From Alphaproteobacteria bacterium (GTDB taxonomy: Bacteria; Myxococcota_A; UBA796; GCA-2862545): a DNA stretch of 64,000 nucleotides. The notes beneath the pieces were generated by a model. That model was given only the letters and a program-made list of their open reading frames with translations. It made no database searches and was not told the origin of the DNA. Both the position numbers and the translations under genes were made by a program. Position 1 is the stretch's first letter. Each line of letters begins with the position of its first letter. The stretch is taken from positions 38,630 through 102,629 of the forward strand of contig JACKEP010000020.1 of assembly GCA_020632915.1 (NCBI GenBank), written 5' to 3'. Below, one piece after another: positions 14,995 to 24,357 of the stretch.

Positions 14995-16043
14995 GCACCG
15001 ACTTCGATCTCCGCCTTCGGCCGAACAAGGTCGGCAGCGTCTGTCTGCCGTTCGACCTCGGTCCCTACGTCACCGTCCACCAGACGCCCGTCTGCGAGGA
15101 AGGCGCGGCCATCGCCTGTCGCGTGCTCACGGCGCGCAAGGAGTACGGCCACCTCGAGCTCACTTCCGGGCGCCAGGCGCGCCTGAGCCCTGGCGACCTC
15201 ATCGTGGGCGCGCTCGGCAACCGCGCCGCGCTGCGTGGCTTCTGCGGCCGCGTGCCCACCGAGGTCAAGGCCGGCGACGTGCTCCACCTGCTCAACCAGG
15301 GCGGCGTCATCGGGGTGAGCGAGGGCGATCACGCGGGTCTCGGTCACCCGATCGAGCTCGAGGTGATCGGCACGCCGATCCGCCACGGCCGGGGGCTGCG
15401 CCTGCGCGAGCACGCCATCGCGCGCGACGTCCAGGCGCCCGATCGCGAGCCGCCGGTGCTGGTGTTCGCCGGCACGTGCATGAACTCGGGCAAGACCACC
15501 GCCGCGGCGGTGATCACCCGCTACCTGCGCAGCAAGGGCCGCATGGTGCACGCTGGCAAGGTCACCGGCGTGGCCGCGATCAAGGATCTGCTGCTCTTCG
15601 CCGACAACGGCGCCACGAAGACGCTGTCGTTCCTCGACTGCGGCCTGCCGTCCACCTGCTACCACGACGACATCCCCGACGTGGCCCAGCTGATGCTCGC
15701 CCACCTGTCGCAGGAGGCGCCCGACCTCATCGTCCTCGAGATGGGCGACGGCCTGATGGGCGACTACGGCGTCGACGAGGTGCTCGCCGACCCCCGCTTC
15801 GTGCGGCGGTGCGCAGGCGCGGTGTTCGCGGCCAACGACGTCATCGGCGCGGTCGCCGGCGCGCGTCAGCTCGAGGCCTGGGGCATCCCGGTGCGCGTGG
15901 TCACGGGCCCCGCCACCGACAACGCCGCCGGCACGCGCAAGCTCGAAGATCGCGGCCTGAACGCGGCCAACATCTTCCTCGATCCGGCCCGGGTCTGCCG
16001 CCTGGCCACGCAGGGCGTGGTCGACGTGGAGGATCCCCACTGA
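14991..16043 (+). CDS. uncharacterised P-loop (SIMIBI/BioD-like) protein in arginine operon
   Basis: A 350-residue cytoplasmic protein with a TTG start in a TTGA overlap with argG. Residues 1-150 form a beta-rich domain (GPYVTVHQTPVCEEGAAIACRV; LTSGRQARLSPGDLIVGAL). A P-loop follows at residues 161-170 (GTCMNSGKTT), spaced like those of dethiobiotin synthetase and DUF1611/DgcN proteins; LIVLEMGDGLMGDYGV could be the Walker B-like segment. DgcN-type DUF1611 proteins are reported to N-acetylate D-glutamate, feeding N-acetylglutamate to arginine synthesis, but the similarity here is limited to the P-loop region. Function unknown. A role in making or handling the acyl group, or in ATP-dependent regulation, is inferred from its fixed place between argG and argC. 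Confidence 0.75.
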   Translation: MSTDFDLRLRPNKVGSVCLPFDLGPYVTVHQTPVCEEGAAIACRVLTARKEYGHLELTSGRQARLSPGDLIVGALGNRAALRGFCGRVPTEVKAGDVLHLLNQGGVIGVSEGDHAGLGHPIELEVIGTPIRHGRGLRLREHAIARDVQAPDREPPVLVFAGTCMNSGKTTAAAVITRYLRSKGRMVHAGKVTGVAAIKDLLLFADNGATKTLSFLDCGLPSTCYHDDIPDVAQLMLAHLSQEAPDLIVLEMGDGLMGDYGVDEVLADPRFVRRCAGAVFAANDVIGAVAGARQLEAWGIPVRVVTGPATDNAAGTRKLEDRGLNAANIFLDPARVCRLATQGVVDVEDPH

Positions 16044-17056
16044 TGGTGCCCGTCGGCATCGTGGGCGCCAACGGCTTCCTCGGCGGCGAGCTGGTGCGGC
16101 TGTTGGCCCAGCACCCGCACGCCCGCGTCGCGGCGCTGTGTGCGGGACGGTCGGCGGGGCAGCAGCTGTCCGACATCCGCCCGTCGCTCCGCGGTCCGGC
16201 CGACGGCCCGCTCGAGGCCTTCGATGCCGACCTGCTGGCGTCGCGGTGCGAGGCGGTGTTCCTGGCGCTGCCCCACGGCAAGAGCGCCGAGGCCGCCCGT
16301 GAGCTGCGGGCCCGCGGGGTGCTGGTCATCGATCTGGGCAGCGACTTCCGCATCGCCGATCCCGCCGCCCACGCGCGCTGGTACGGCCGGGAGCCCGGCG
16401 CGCCCGAGCTGCTCGACAGCGCCGTCTACAGCCTGCCCGAGCTCACCGGACCGCCGCCGGCGGACGCCGGCCTCATCGCCAACCCCGGGTGCTTCGCCAC
16501 CGCGCTCGCGCTCACGCTCGCCCCGCTGGCCCCAGCACTGGGCGAGGGCACAGAGGTCACCGTGTTCGGCGTGACCGGGTCGAGCGGCAGCGGCATCGAG
16601 CCGCAGGCCGGCACGCAGCACACGCTCCGGGTCAACTCGTTCACGGCCTACAAGCCGCTGCGCCACCAGCACCTGGGCGAGGTGGAGCAGCTGCTGGCGC
16701 GCCGCGGTGCCGTGCCGCGGGTGCGCTTCGTGCCCCACAGCCTCCCCGCGCCCCGCGGCATCCACCTCACGGTCGTCCTCGACGCCGCCACGGTGGGCGA
16801 CGTGCGGGCCCGCTACGAGGCGGCCTACGGCGAGGCGGCCCTGGTCGACGTGGTCGACGGCGTCGTGCCCATGGGGGCCGTGCTCCTGTCGTGCCGCACC
16901 CTGCTCGGCGTGGAGCCCCGCGGCGACGACGTCGTCGTCACCTGCGCCCTGGACAACCTGCTCAAGGGCGGGTCGGGCCAGGCCATCCAGAACCTGAACC
17001 TGGTGCGTGGCTGGTCCGAGACCGCGGGCCTGCCCGTCGTGGGGAGCTGGCCATGA
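16043..17056 (+). CDS. argC: N-acyl-gamma-glutamyl-phosphate reductase
   Basis: A 337-residue NADPH-dependent reductase of the third arginine step. The N-terminal nucleotide-binding motif is VGIVGANGFLGGELVRLL; the catalytic cysteine is Cys150 in IANPGCFATALAL. VFGVTGSSGSGIEPQ and RHQHLGEVEQLL are conserved substrate segments, and FVPHSLPAPRGIHLTV matches the C-terminal half. The ATG overlaps the preceding stop by one base (TGATG). Length is normal for the family. Whether it uses acetyl- or another acyl-glutamyl phosphate cannot be told. Confidence 0.93.
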   Translation: MVPVGIVGANGFLGGELVRLLAQHPHARVAALCAGRSAGQQLSDIRPSLRGPADGPLEAFDADLLASRCEAVFLALPHGKSAEAARELRARGVLVIDLGSDFRIADPAAHARWYGREPGAPELLDSAVYSLPELTGPPPADAGLIANPGCFATALALTLAPLAPALGEGTEVTVFGVTGSSGSGIEPQAGTQHTLRVNSFTAYKPLRHQHLGEVEQLLARRGAVPRVRFVPHSLPAPRGIHLTVVLDAATVGDVRARYEAAYGEAALVDVVDGVVPMGAVLLSCRTLLGVEPRGDDVVVTCALDNLLKGGSGQAIQNLNLVRGWSETAGLPVVGSWP

Positions 17057-18195
17057 GCGCCCTGTTGCCCGTCTACCCGCGCCTCGCCCTCGATCTCGTA
17101 CGTGCCGACGGCTGCTGGCTGACCACGTCGGACGGCCGTCGCATCCTCGACATGTACGGCGCCCACGCGGTGTGCCCGCTCGGCCACGCCCACCCCGAGC
17201 TCACCGAGGCGCTCACCACCGCCCACCGCACCCTCGACTTCTACTCGAACAGCCTGCACATGGCGGTGCAGGAGCGGGCCGCCGAGGCCGTGCTCGGGGG
17301 CAGCGCGCACCTGTCGCACGTGCACTTCGTCAACAGCGGCACCGAGGCCAACGAGTCGGCGCTGCACCTGGCCCGTCGGGTCACCGGCCGGCAGACGGTG
17401 GTCACGCTCGCCGAGTCGTTCCACGGGCGCACGCTGGGCAGCCTGTCGGTGACCGGCCTGTCCGCCTACCGCGGCCGCGTGCCGCTCGACGTCCCCGCCA
17501 GCTGGCACCGCATGGTGGCGCTCGGCGACGAGGACCTGTCGGCCATCGATCACGACGTCGCCGCCGTGCTCGTGGAGTCGGTGGTCAGCCTGGGCGGCGT
17601 GCGGATGCCGCCGGACGGGTGGCTGTCGAAGGTGGCGGCCCGGTGCGCCGAGGTCGGCGCCCTGCTCGTGCTCGACGAGGTCCAGGGTGGCGTCGGGCGG
17701 CTCGGCACGTGGTTCGGCCACGAGACGCTGGGTGTGCGCCCCGACATGGTCACGCTCGCCAAGTCGCTCGGCGGTGGCTTCCCGGTCGGCGCGCTGGTGG
17801 TCACGCCCGCACTCGCCGCGAAGGTCACCCACAGCGAGCTGGGCACCACCTTCGGCGGGGGGCCGATGGCCGCGGCGATGGTCGAGACCGTGGCCCGCGT
17901 CATCCGCCGTGACGGCCTCATGGACCGGGTGCTCGCCATCGAGGCACGGATCCGCTCCCGCCTGGCAGCCCACGACGACGTGGCCGTGCGCGGCCGCGGC
18001 GCCCTGCTCGGCATCGTCACCCCCGCGCCCGCCAAGGTCGTGCGCGACGCCCTGCTGGCCCGTGACGTGATCGTCGGCACGTCGTCCGATCCCCACGGCC
18101 TGCGGCTGCTGCACCCCTACGTGCTCACCGACGCCGAGGTCGACGTCTTCCTCGACGCGCTGCAGGCCGTGCTCGCCGAGGTGCCCCGTGGCTGA
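17053..18195 (+). CDS. argD: acetylornithine aminotransferase (class III PLP)
   Basis: A 380-residue PLP enzyme that converts N-acylglutamate semialdehyde to N-acylornithine. The PLP lysine is Lys237 in TLAKSLGGGFPVGAL; HFVNSGTEANESALHLARR binds the cofactor phosphate; LLVLDEVQGGVGRLGTWF carries the conserved Asp. Start ATG lies in an ATGA overlap with argC. The sequence is close to ArgD-type enzymes; a succinylornithine transaminase role is possible since the acyl group in this pathway is undecided. Confidence 0.91.
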   Translation: MSALLPVYPRLALDLVRADGCWLTTSDGRRILDMYGAHAVCPLGHAHPELTEALTTAHRTLDFYSNSLHMAVQERAAEAVLGGSAHLSHVHFVNSGTEANESALHLARRVTGRQTVVTLAESFHGRTLGSLSVTGLSAYRGRVPLDVPASWHRMVALGDEDLSAIDHDVAAVLVESVVSLGGVRMPPDGWLSKVAARCAEVGALLVLDEVQGGVGRLGTWFGHETLGVRPDMVTLAKSLGGGFPVGALVVTPALAAKVTHSELGTTFGGGPMAAAMVETVARVIRRDGLMDRVLAIEARIRSRLAAHDDVAVRGRGALLGIVTPAPAKVVRDALLARDVIVGTSSDPHGLRLLHPYVLTDAEVDVFLDALQAVLAEVPRG

Positions 18196-19192
18196 CCTGC
18201 AGCACGTGCTCGGTCCGGCCGACCTGTCGGACGCCGACCGCGCCGCGATCCTGGAGCTGGCGCGGTCCATCAAGGCCACCGACGGCGTGCCGGTGCCGTC
18301 GCGGCTGCGGGTCGGCGCGCTCTACTTCGACCCCTCCCTGCGCACGCGCGCCAGCTTCGAGCAGGCCGTGCGCGTCATCGGGGGGGCGGCCCAGACGCTC
18401 AACCCCGCCGACACGTGGAACATCGAGCTCGACCCGCAGGCGGTGATGGACGGGACGTCCGTCGAGAACATCGTCGAGGCTGCCGGGGTGCTGGGACGGT
18501 TCTTCCACCTGATCGGCGTGCGGAGCTTCCGTCGGCCGGGCCCGTGGGCGGTCGAGCGCACCGAGCCCGTGCTCTCCCGCATCGCCGAGCACGCTGGTGT
18601 CCCCGTCATCAGCCTCGAAGGCGCCACCCACCACCCGTGCCAGGGGCTGGCCGATCTGCTCACGCTCCACGAGCACTTCGGCGACGACCTGCGCGGGCTC
18701 CCGGTCACGCTGTGCTGGTCGTGGCACCCGCGCGCGCTGCCCACGGCCGTGCCCCACACGTTCCTGCTCCAGGCCGCGCTCGCCGGCTGTGACGTGGCGG
18801 TGGCCCACCCGGAGGGGCTCGACCTCGACCCCGAGATCGTGGCGCAGGCCCGCACCGCCGCCGAGGCCCGTGGGGGACGCGTGCAGGTCACCCACGACCG
18901 CGCTGCGGCCCTCGCCGGGCGTCGCGTGGTCTACGTCAAGTCGTGGGGGCCGCTCGAAGGCGGCGCGCCCACCCCGACGTCGCTGCGGCACTGGCTGGTC
19001 GACGAGGCCGCCCTCGCCGCCACGGACGCCGCCAAGGTGATGCACTGCCTGCCGGTGCGTCGCAACGTCGTCATCGCCAGCGAGGTCCTCGACGGGCCGC
19101 GCAGCATCGTCCTCGATCAAGCCGGCAACCGCCTCTGGGCGCAGGCCGGACTCGTCAGCCATCTCGCCCGTCGGCATGGGGTGATCGCATGA
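18188..19192 (+). CDS. argF': N-acylornithine carbamoyltransferase (AOTC/SOTC type)
   Basis: A 334-residue enzyme. FDPSLRTRASFEQA binds carbamoyl phosphate. WNIELDPQAVMDGTSVENI, THHPCQGLADLL, CWSWHPRALPTAVPHTFL and His286-Cys287 in MHCLPVRRNVVIASEVL match the acetyl/succinyl-ornithine branch rather than ordinary OTCase. Recalling the characterised enzymes, the acyl-specificity residue is Glu92 in the Xanthomonas acetyl enzyme and Pro90 in the Bacteroides succinyl enzyme; here the equivalent is Val92 (DGTSVEN), so the acyl group is not predictable. The pathway therefore runs through an N-acylcitrulline. GTG start overlaps argD by 8 nt. Confidence 0.87.
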   Translation: MADLQHVLGPADLSDADRAAILELARSIKATDGVPVPSRLRVGALYFDPSLRTRASFEQAVRVIGGAAQTLNPADTWNIELDPQAVMDGTSVENIVEAAGVLGRFFHLIGVRSFRRPGPWAVERTEPVLSRIAEHAGVPVISLEGATHHPCQGLADLLTLHEHFGDDLRGLPVTLCWSWHPRALPTAVPHTFLLQAALAGCDVAVAHPEGLDLDPEIVAQARTAAEARGGRVQVTHDRAAALAGRRVVYVKSWGPLEGGAPTPTSLRHWLVDEAALAATDAAKVMHCLPVRRNVVIASEVLDGPRSIVLDQAGNRLWAQAGLVSHLARRHGVIA

Positions 19193-20072
19193 AGCCAGAC
19201 CGTGGACCCGGCCTCGTCGAGGCCGCCCCCTACATCGAAGCGTTCCGCGACCGCCTGGTGGTGGTCAAGATCGGCGGCGAGCTGCTCGACGGCGGTCCCG
19301 TGGTCGAGCGCATCCTGCCCCAGGTGGCCGTGCTCTACCGCTGCGGCCTGCGGCCGCTGATCGTCCACGGTGGCGGCCGCCAGGTCGACGACGCCTGCAA
19401 GGCGCGCGGCATCGAGCCGGTCAAGCACCGCGGCCGTCGGGTCACCACGCCCGAGGTGCGCGACGTGCTCGTCGACGTGATCGCCAAGGGCCTGAACCAG
19501 GCGATCGTCGACCGGCTCCGCGCCGACGACATCCCCGCGATCGGCTTCGCCGACGGTGTCACCGACGCGGTGCGCGCCCGTCGGCGCGCGCCCACCGACG
19601 AGGACGGTGTCACCGTCGACTGGGGGGAGGTGGGCGACGTGGTCGGCATCCAGTCCGGTCCGCTCGCCCAGCACGCGGGCGTGTGGGCGGTGCCGGTGCT
19701 CCCGAGCCTGGGTACGGCCGAGGACGACGGCGCGCTGCTCAACGTCAACGCCGACGCCGTCGCGAGCCGGGTCGCCACCGACCTCGACGCGGCCAAGCTC
19801 GTGCTCCTCACGTCCATCGCCGGGGTGATGGAGGGCGCGGACGCCGCGGGCCCGATCTCGCAGCTCACCGACACCGCGGCGCGGTCGCTGGTGGCGTCGG
19901 GCGTCATCGCCGGCGGCATGCGCGCCAAGATCGAGGAGGCGCTCCGGGCGCTCGGACGGGGCGTGCCGCGGGTGCACATCATCTCCGGCCGCGAGCCGGC
20001 CACGCTGCTGCGCGAGATCTTCACCGACGAGGGCTGCGGCACGCTCGTGGTCCCCGACGAGGCGGGCGCCCG

Positions 20073-20076
<4 letters not shown>
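19189..20076 (+). CDS. argB: acetylglutamate kinase
   Basis: A 295-residue amino-acid kinase that phosphorylates N-acylglutamate, the second step of arginine synthesis. Motifs: VVVKIGGELLDGG (phosphate-binding Lys), LIVHGGGRQVDDACKARGI (GGG loop), LLNVNADAVASRVATDLDAAKLVLLT, and GGMRAKIEEAL near the C-terminus. The N-terminal extension before the kinase core is short, so the helix associated with strong arginine feedback in some kinases is not obvious. ATGA overlap with the carbamoyltransferase gene. Confidence 0.93.
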
Positions 20077-21485
<1,409 letters not shown>

Positions 21486-21517
21486 GGCGGCGCCGCGCGA
21501 CGCGCGGGGCGATGGGC

Positions 21518-21523
21518 TAGGAT
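21518..21523 (+). promoter_or_regulatory. putative -10 element (TAGGAT)
   Basis: TAGGAT sits 24 nt before the ATG at 21548 in the short gap after argH, so the lipoprotein gene probably has its own promoter. The pattern TAGNNT recurs upstream of several other genes in the window. Confidence 0.38.
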
Positions 21524-21547
21524 CCACCGGCGACGAGGAGACGGTGG

Positions 21548-23641
21548 ATGCGGTGGGCCGTGGTGATGCTGCTCGGCGCGTGCGTGCACGGCGCGGACGA
21601 CGACACCGACGTCGACAGCGACACCGACGCGGTCGCCGCCACGGACACGCCGACCGACCCTCGGGAGACCGACACCGTCGACACCGACACCGACGGCCTG
21701 GTGGACACCGACACCGTCGGCGACACGGACACGGACGCGACCTCGGACAGCGACACCGTCGCCGAGACGGACGACACCGACGCCGACAGCGACGTGGAGC
21801 CGCTCCGGACGGTGCCGTCGACGTGGGGTGCCGGGCTCCTCGACATCTCGGGGGCGGTCGTGTCCGGGGGGATGGTGACCGTCGATCCGGGCGTGCCGCC
21901 GTCCCCGGGGCCGGCCCGCGAGCCACAAGGGAGCGTCGCGCTGGTCGGGGACATCGACGAGAACGGCATCGACGAGGTCGTCGTGATGACCGACGTCAAC
22001 GACAGCGGGCACACGCTGGGCGTGCAGGTGTTCCGGGATCGCGGCGGCACGCTGGTGACCGCGCCGTCCTCGCTGTCGTCGGCGATCACCGGCTGGCGGC
22101 GCGCGGCCGTCGGTCTCGTCGATGTCGACGGCGACGGCCACCTCGACCTCGTCGGCCAGCGCTGGGACGAGCTCGTGCGGTTCGGGCGCGGTGACGGCAC
22201 GTGGACCGCACCCCTGGTGCCGGACGTGGACGTCCAGATCGCCGGGGTGCAGGCCGGGGTGCCGGCGCTGGTGGATCTGGACCAGGACGGGTGGCTGGAT
22301 CTGCTGGTGGGCACGGATCGGTGCGGCACGTCGGTGATCCCCGCGCTGCGGTCCGGGCGTCGCACGTGGACCTTCGATCCGTCCGTGGTCACCGAGGGCA
22401 CCGGTCGCGCGCGCGTCGTCGCGCTCACCACCACCGTGCTCCCCGACGGCAGCGAGGGCGTGGTGGTGCTCGCGAACCCGTGCACCACCTGGGATCCACC
22501 GCCGGGCTTCCTGCGGGTGACCCACGGGGCAGACGGGTCGATCGCGCTCGACACCGTCGACGTGACGCCGGCCCAGCCGTCCTGGCTCCTGGATCCGGCG
22601 CGCGCGGGGACCACGTCGTTCACCCAGATCGAGCCGATGGGGATCGACCCCGAGGACCTCGATGGCGACGGGCTCCCCGACCTGTGGCTGGCGCTGTCGA
22701 GCCGGTGGATGACCGTGTTCGCGGCGCGCGGAGGGACGTACGCAGACCTGACGCTGCGCGCCGACCTGGAGCTCGCCCCCCCCGCCACGCTGTTCGCCCA
22801 CTTCCCCTGGGGCACCGAGGCGATCGATCTCGACCAGGACGGCGTGCGCGACGTGATCACCGCCATCGGCGACGACGAGACCTCGTTCCGGCTGCTGGGC
22901 GGCGAGCCCTACCGCGACCGCGCGTGGTGGCACGGGCGCACCTGGCAGTTCGAGGACGTCAGCCGGGCGATCGGCCTCGACCGCATCGCGTCGCATCGCG
23001 GGCTGGTGCTGGCCGACCTGGACGCCGACGGCGACGCCGACCCGGTGTTCGGTGGCTTCGGGTCACGCCCCACGATCTACCGCAACGCCATCGACACCGG
23101 GGCCCACGGGCTGTCGCTGCGGCTGCACGGCACCACCAGCAACCACCTCGGCATCGGGGCGCGGGTCACGGTCGCGGCCGCGGGCCTGCCGGACCAGCAC
23201 CTCGTCGTCGGGCACGCCGCCAACCCGCTCGGGTTGAGCGAGCCGCTCGTCTTCGCCGGGCTCGGCACGGCCACGGCGGGGGACGTCACGATCACCTGGC
23301 CCTCCGGCGTGGTGCAGGCGCTGGGCCCGCTCGCCGCCGACGCGCTGCACGAGGTCACCGAGCCTGCCCTGCTCACGCTGTCCGACACCGACCGACACGG
23401 CCGGGCCCGAGGGGACGCGATCCGGCTCACCGTCACGCCACGCCGCCCCGACGGCACCGTGGACCCGGGCGTGGTCGTCACCGTCGACGTGACGGGGACC
23501 ACGCTCGCTGGCGCGCCGGTGTGGGACGGTGCGGCGTGGCAGGTGGACGTGGAGGCGCCGTTCAATCCCGGCACGAGTCGTCTCACCGTCTCCCTCGACG
23601 GCGTGGAGGTGCCGGTGCACCCCAAGCTGTGGTGGGACTGA
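21548..23641 (+). CDS. FG-GAP/VCBS repeat lipoprotein with ASPIC/UnbV-like domain
   Basis: A 697-residue lipoprotein: signal ending in the lipobox MLLGAC, then about 70 residues of Asp/Thr-rich linker (repeated DTDTD and SDTD), a surface-exposure spacer typical of this organism. From residue 120 there are several FG-GAP/VCBS-type repeats with calcium-binding loops: DIDENGIDEVVVM, DVDGDGHLDLVGQ, DLDQDGWLDLLVG, DLDGDGLPDLWLA, DLDQDGVRDVITA, DLDADGDADPVFG. A C-terminal segment (RLHGTTSNHLGIGARVTVAA ... TITWPSGVVQALG) matches ASPIC/UnbV. It should form a calcium-bound beta-propeller at the cell surface, for adhesion or protein binding. No enzyme motif. Confidence 0.85.
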   Translation: MRWAVVMLLGACVHGADDDTDVDSDTDAVAATDTPTDPRETDTVDTDTDGLVDTDTVGDTDTDATSDSDTVAETDDTDADSDVEPLRTVPSTWGAGLLDISGAVVSGGMVTVDPGVPPSPGPAREPQGSVALVGDIDENGIDEVVVMTDVNDSGHTLGVQVFRDRGGTLVTAPSSLSSAITGWRRAAVGLVDVDGDGHLDLVGQRWDELVRFGRGDGTWTAPLVPDVDVQIAGVQAGVPALVDLDQDGWLDLLVGTDRCGTSVIPALRSGRRTWTFDPSVVTEGTGRARVVALTTTVLPDGSEGVVVLANPCTTWDPPPGFLRVTHGADGSIALDTVDVTPAQPSWLLDPARAGTTSFTQIEPMGIDPEDLDGDGLPDLWLALSSRWMTVFAARGGTYADLTLRADLELAPPATLFAHFPWGTEAIDLDQDGVRDVITAIGDDETSFRLLGGEPYRDRAWWHGRTWQFEDVSRAIGLDRIASHRGLVLADLDADGDADPVFGGFGSRPTIYRNAIDTGAHGLSLRLHGTTSNHLGIGARVTVAAAGLPDQHLVVGHAANPLGLSEPLVFAGLGTATAGDVTITWPSGVVQALGPLAADALHEVTEPALLTLSDTDRHGRARGDAIRLTVTPRRPDGTVDPGVVVTVDVTGTTLAGAPVWDGAAWQVDVEAPFNPGTSRLTVSLDGVEVPVHPKLWWD

Positions 23642-23666
23642 GCGCGGCGCCCGCGCGACGCCGAGG

Positions 23667-24356
23667 TCAGGTACCCGGTGCCCACCGCAGCCCGGGCGGC
23701 CCGGGGATGCCCCGCTCGCGACGCAGGAAGCCGAGGAACGGGTTGGTGGCGAGCTCGTGGGCGAGCGTCGTGTCGGGGCCGTGGCCGCTGTGGACCACGA
23801 GGTGGCCCGGCAGGTCGAGCAGGCGGCGCAGGCTCTCGACCTGCAGCGCCGGGTCGGACATCGGGAAGTCGGTGCGGCCGATGCTGCCCGCGAAGAGCGT
23901 GTCGCCCACGAAGATGTGGGTGTCGTCGAACCAGCAGCCCTGACCGGGCGTGTGGCCGGGCGTGGACAGGAAGCGCAGGGTGGTGGCGCCGAGGTCGACC
24001 GCGAAGCCGTCGTCGATGGCGTGGTCGATGCGCCCGCACTGCAAGGCCAGGTGGGGCATGCCGAACATCGCGGCCTGGTGGGGGAGCGTGGCGAACAGCG
24101 GCTGGTCCTTGGCCGGCATGTAGGTGGGGACGTCCCAGACCTCCTGCAGCAGCGGCAGCGCGCCCGCGTGATCGAGGTGGGTGTGGGTGAGCAGGATCAT
24201 GGCGACGTCGGGCGCTGGCGACACCGCCTGGAGCCGCTGCACCAGCTCGTCGGACTCGCCCGTGTCGACGATGGCCGCGCGGCCGGTGGCCCGGTCGGTG
24301 AGCAGCCAGGTGTTGACCCCGAACATCCCCACGGTGAAGCAGCGCACGTCGAGCAT
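23667..24356 (-). CDS. metallo-beta-lactamase-fold hydrolase (glyoxalase II-like)
   Basis: A 229-residue cytoplasmic hydrolase. The metal-binding signature is LTHTHLDHAGALPLL, followed by STPGHTPGQGCW, FVGDTLFAGSIGRTDFP and the C-terminal VHSGHGPDTTLAHELATNPFL. This pattern matches the YcbL/glyoxalase II-like group, which hydrolyses thioesters such as S-lactoylglutathione. The usual two-metal ligands His/Asp/His are all present, so it should be active. The ATG lies one base after the stop of the upstream membrane protein gene, so they are co-transcribed; the functional link is unclear. Confidence 0.85.
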   Translation of the reverse strand: MLDVRCFTVGMFGVNTWLLTDRATGRAAIVDTGESDELVQRLQAVSPAPDVAMILLTHTHLDHAGALPLLQEVWDVPTYMPAKDQPLFATLPHQAAMFGMPHLALQCGRIDHAIDDGFAVDLGATTLRFLSTPGHTPGQGCWFDDTHIFVGDTLFAGSIGRTDFPMSDPALQVESLRRLLDLPGHLVVHSGHGPDTTLAHELATNPFLGFLRRERGIPGPPGLRWAPGT

Positions 24357-24357
24357 G

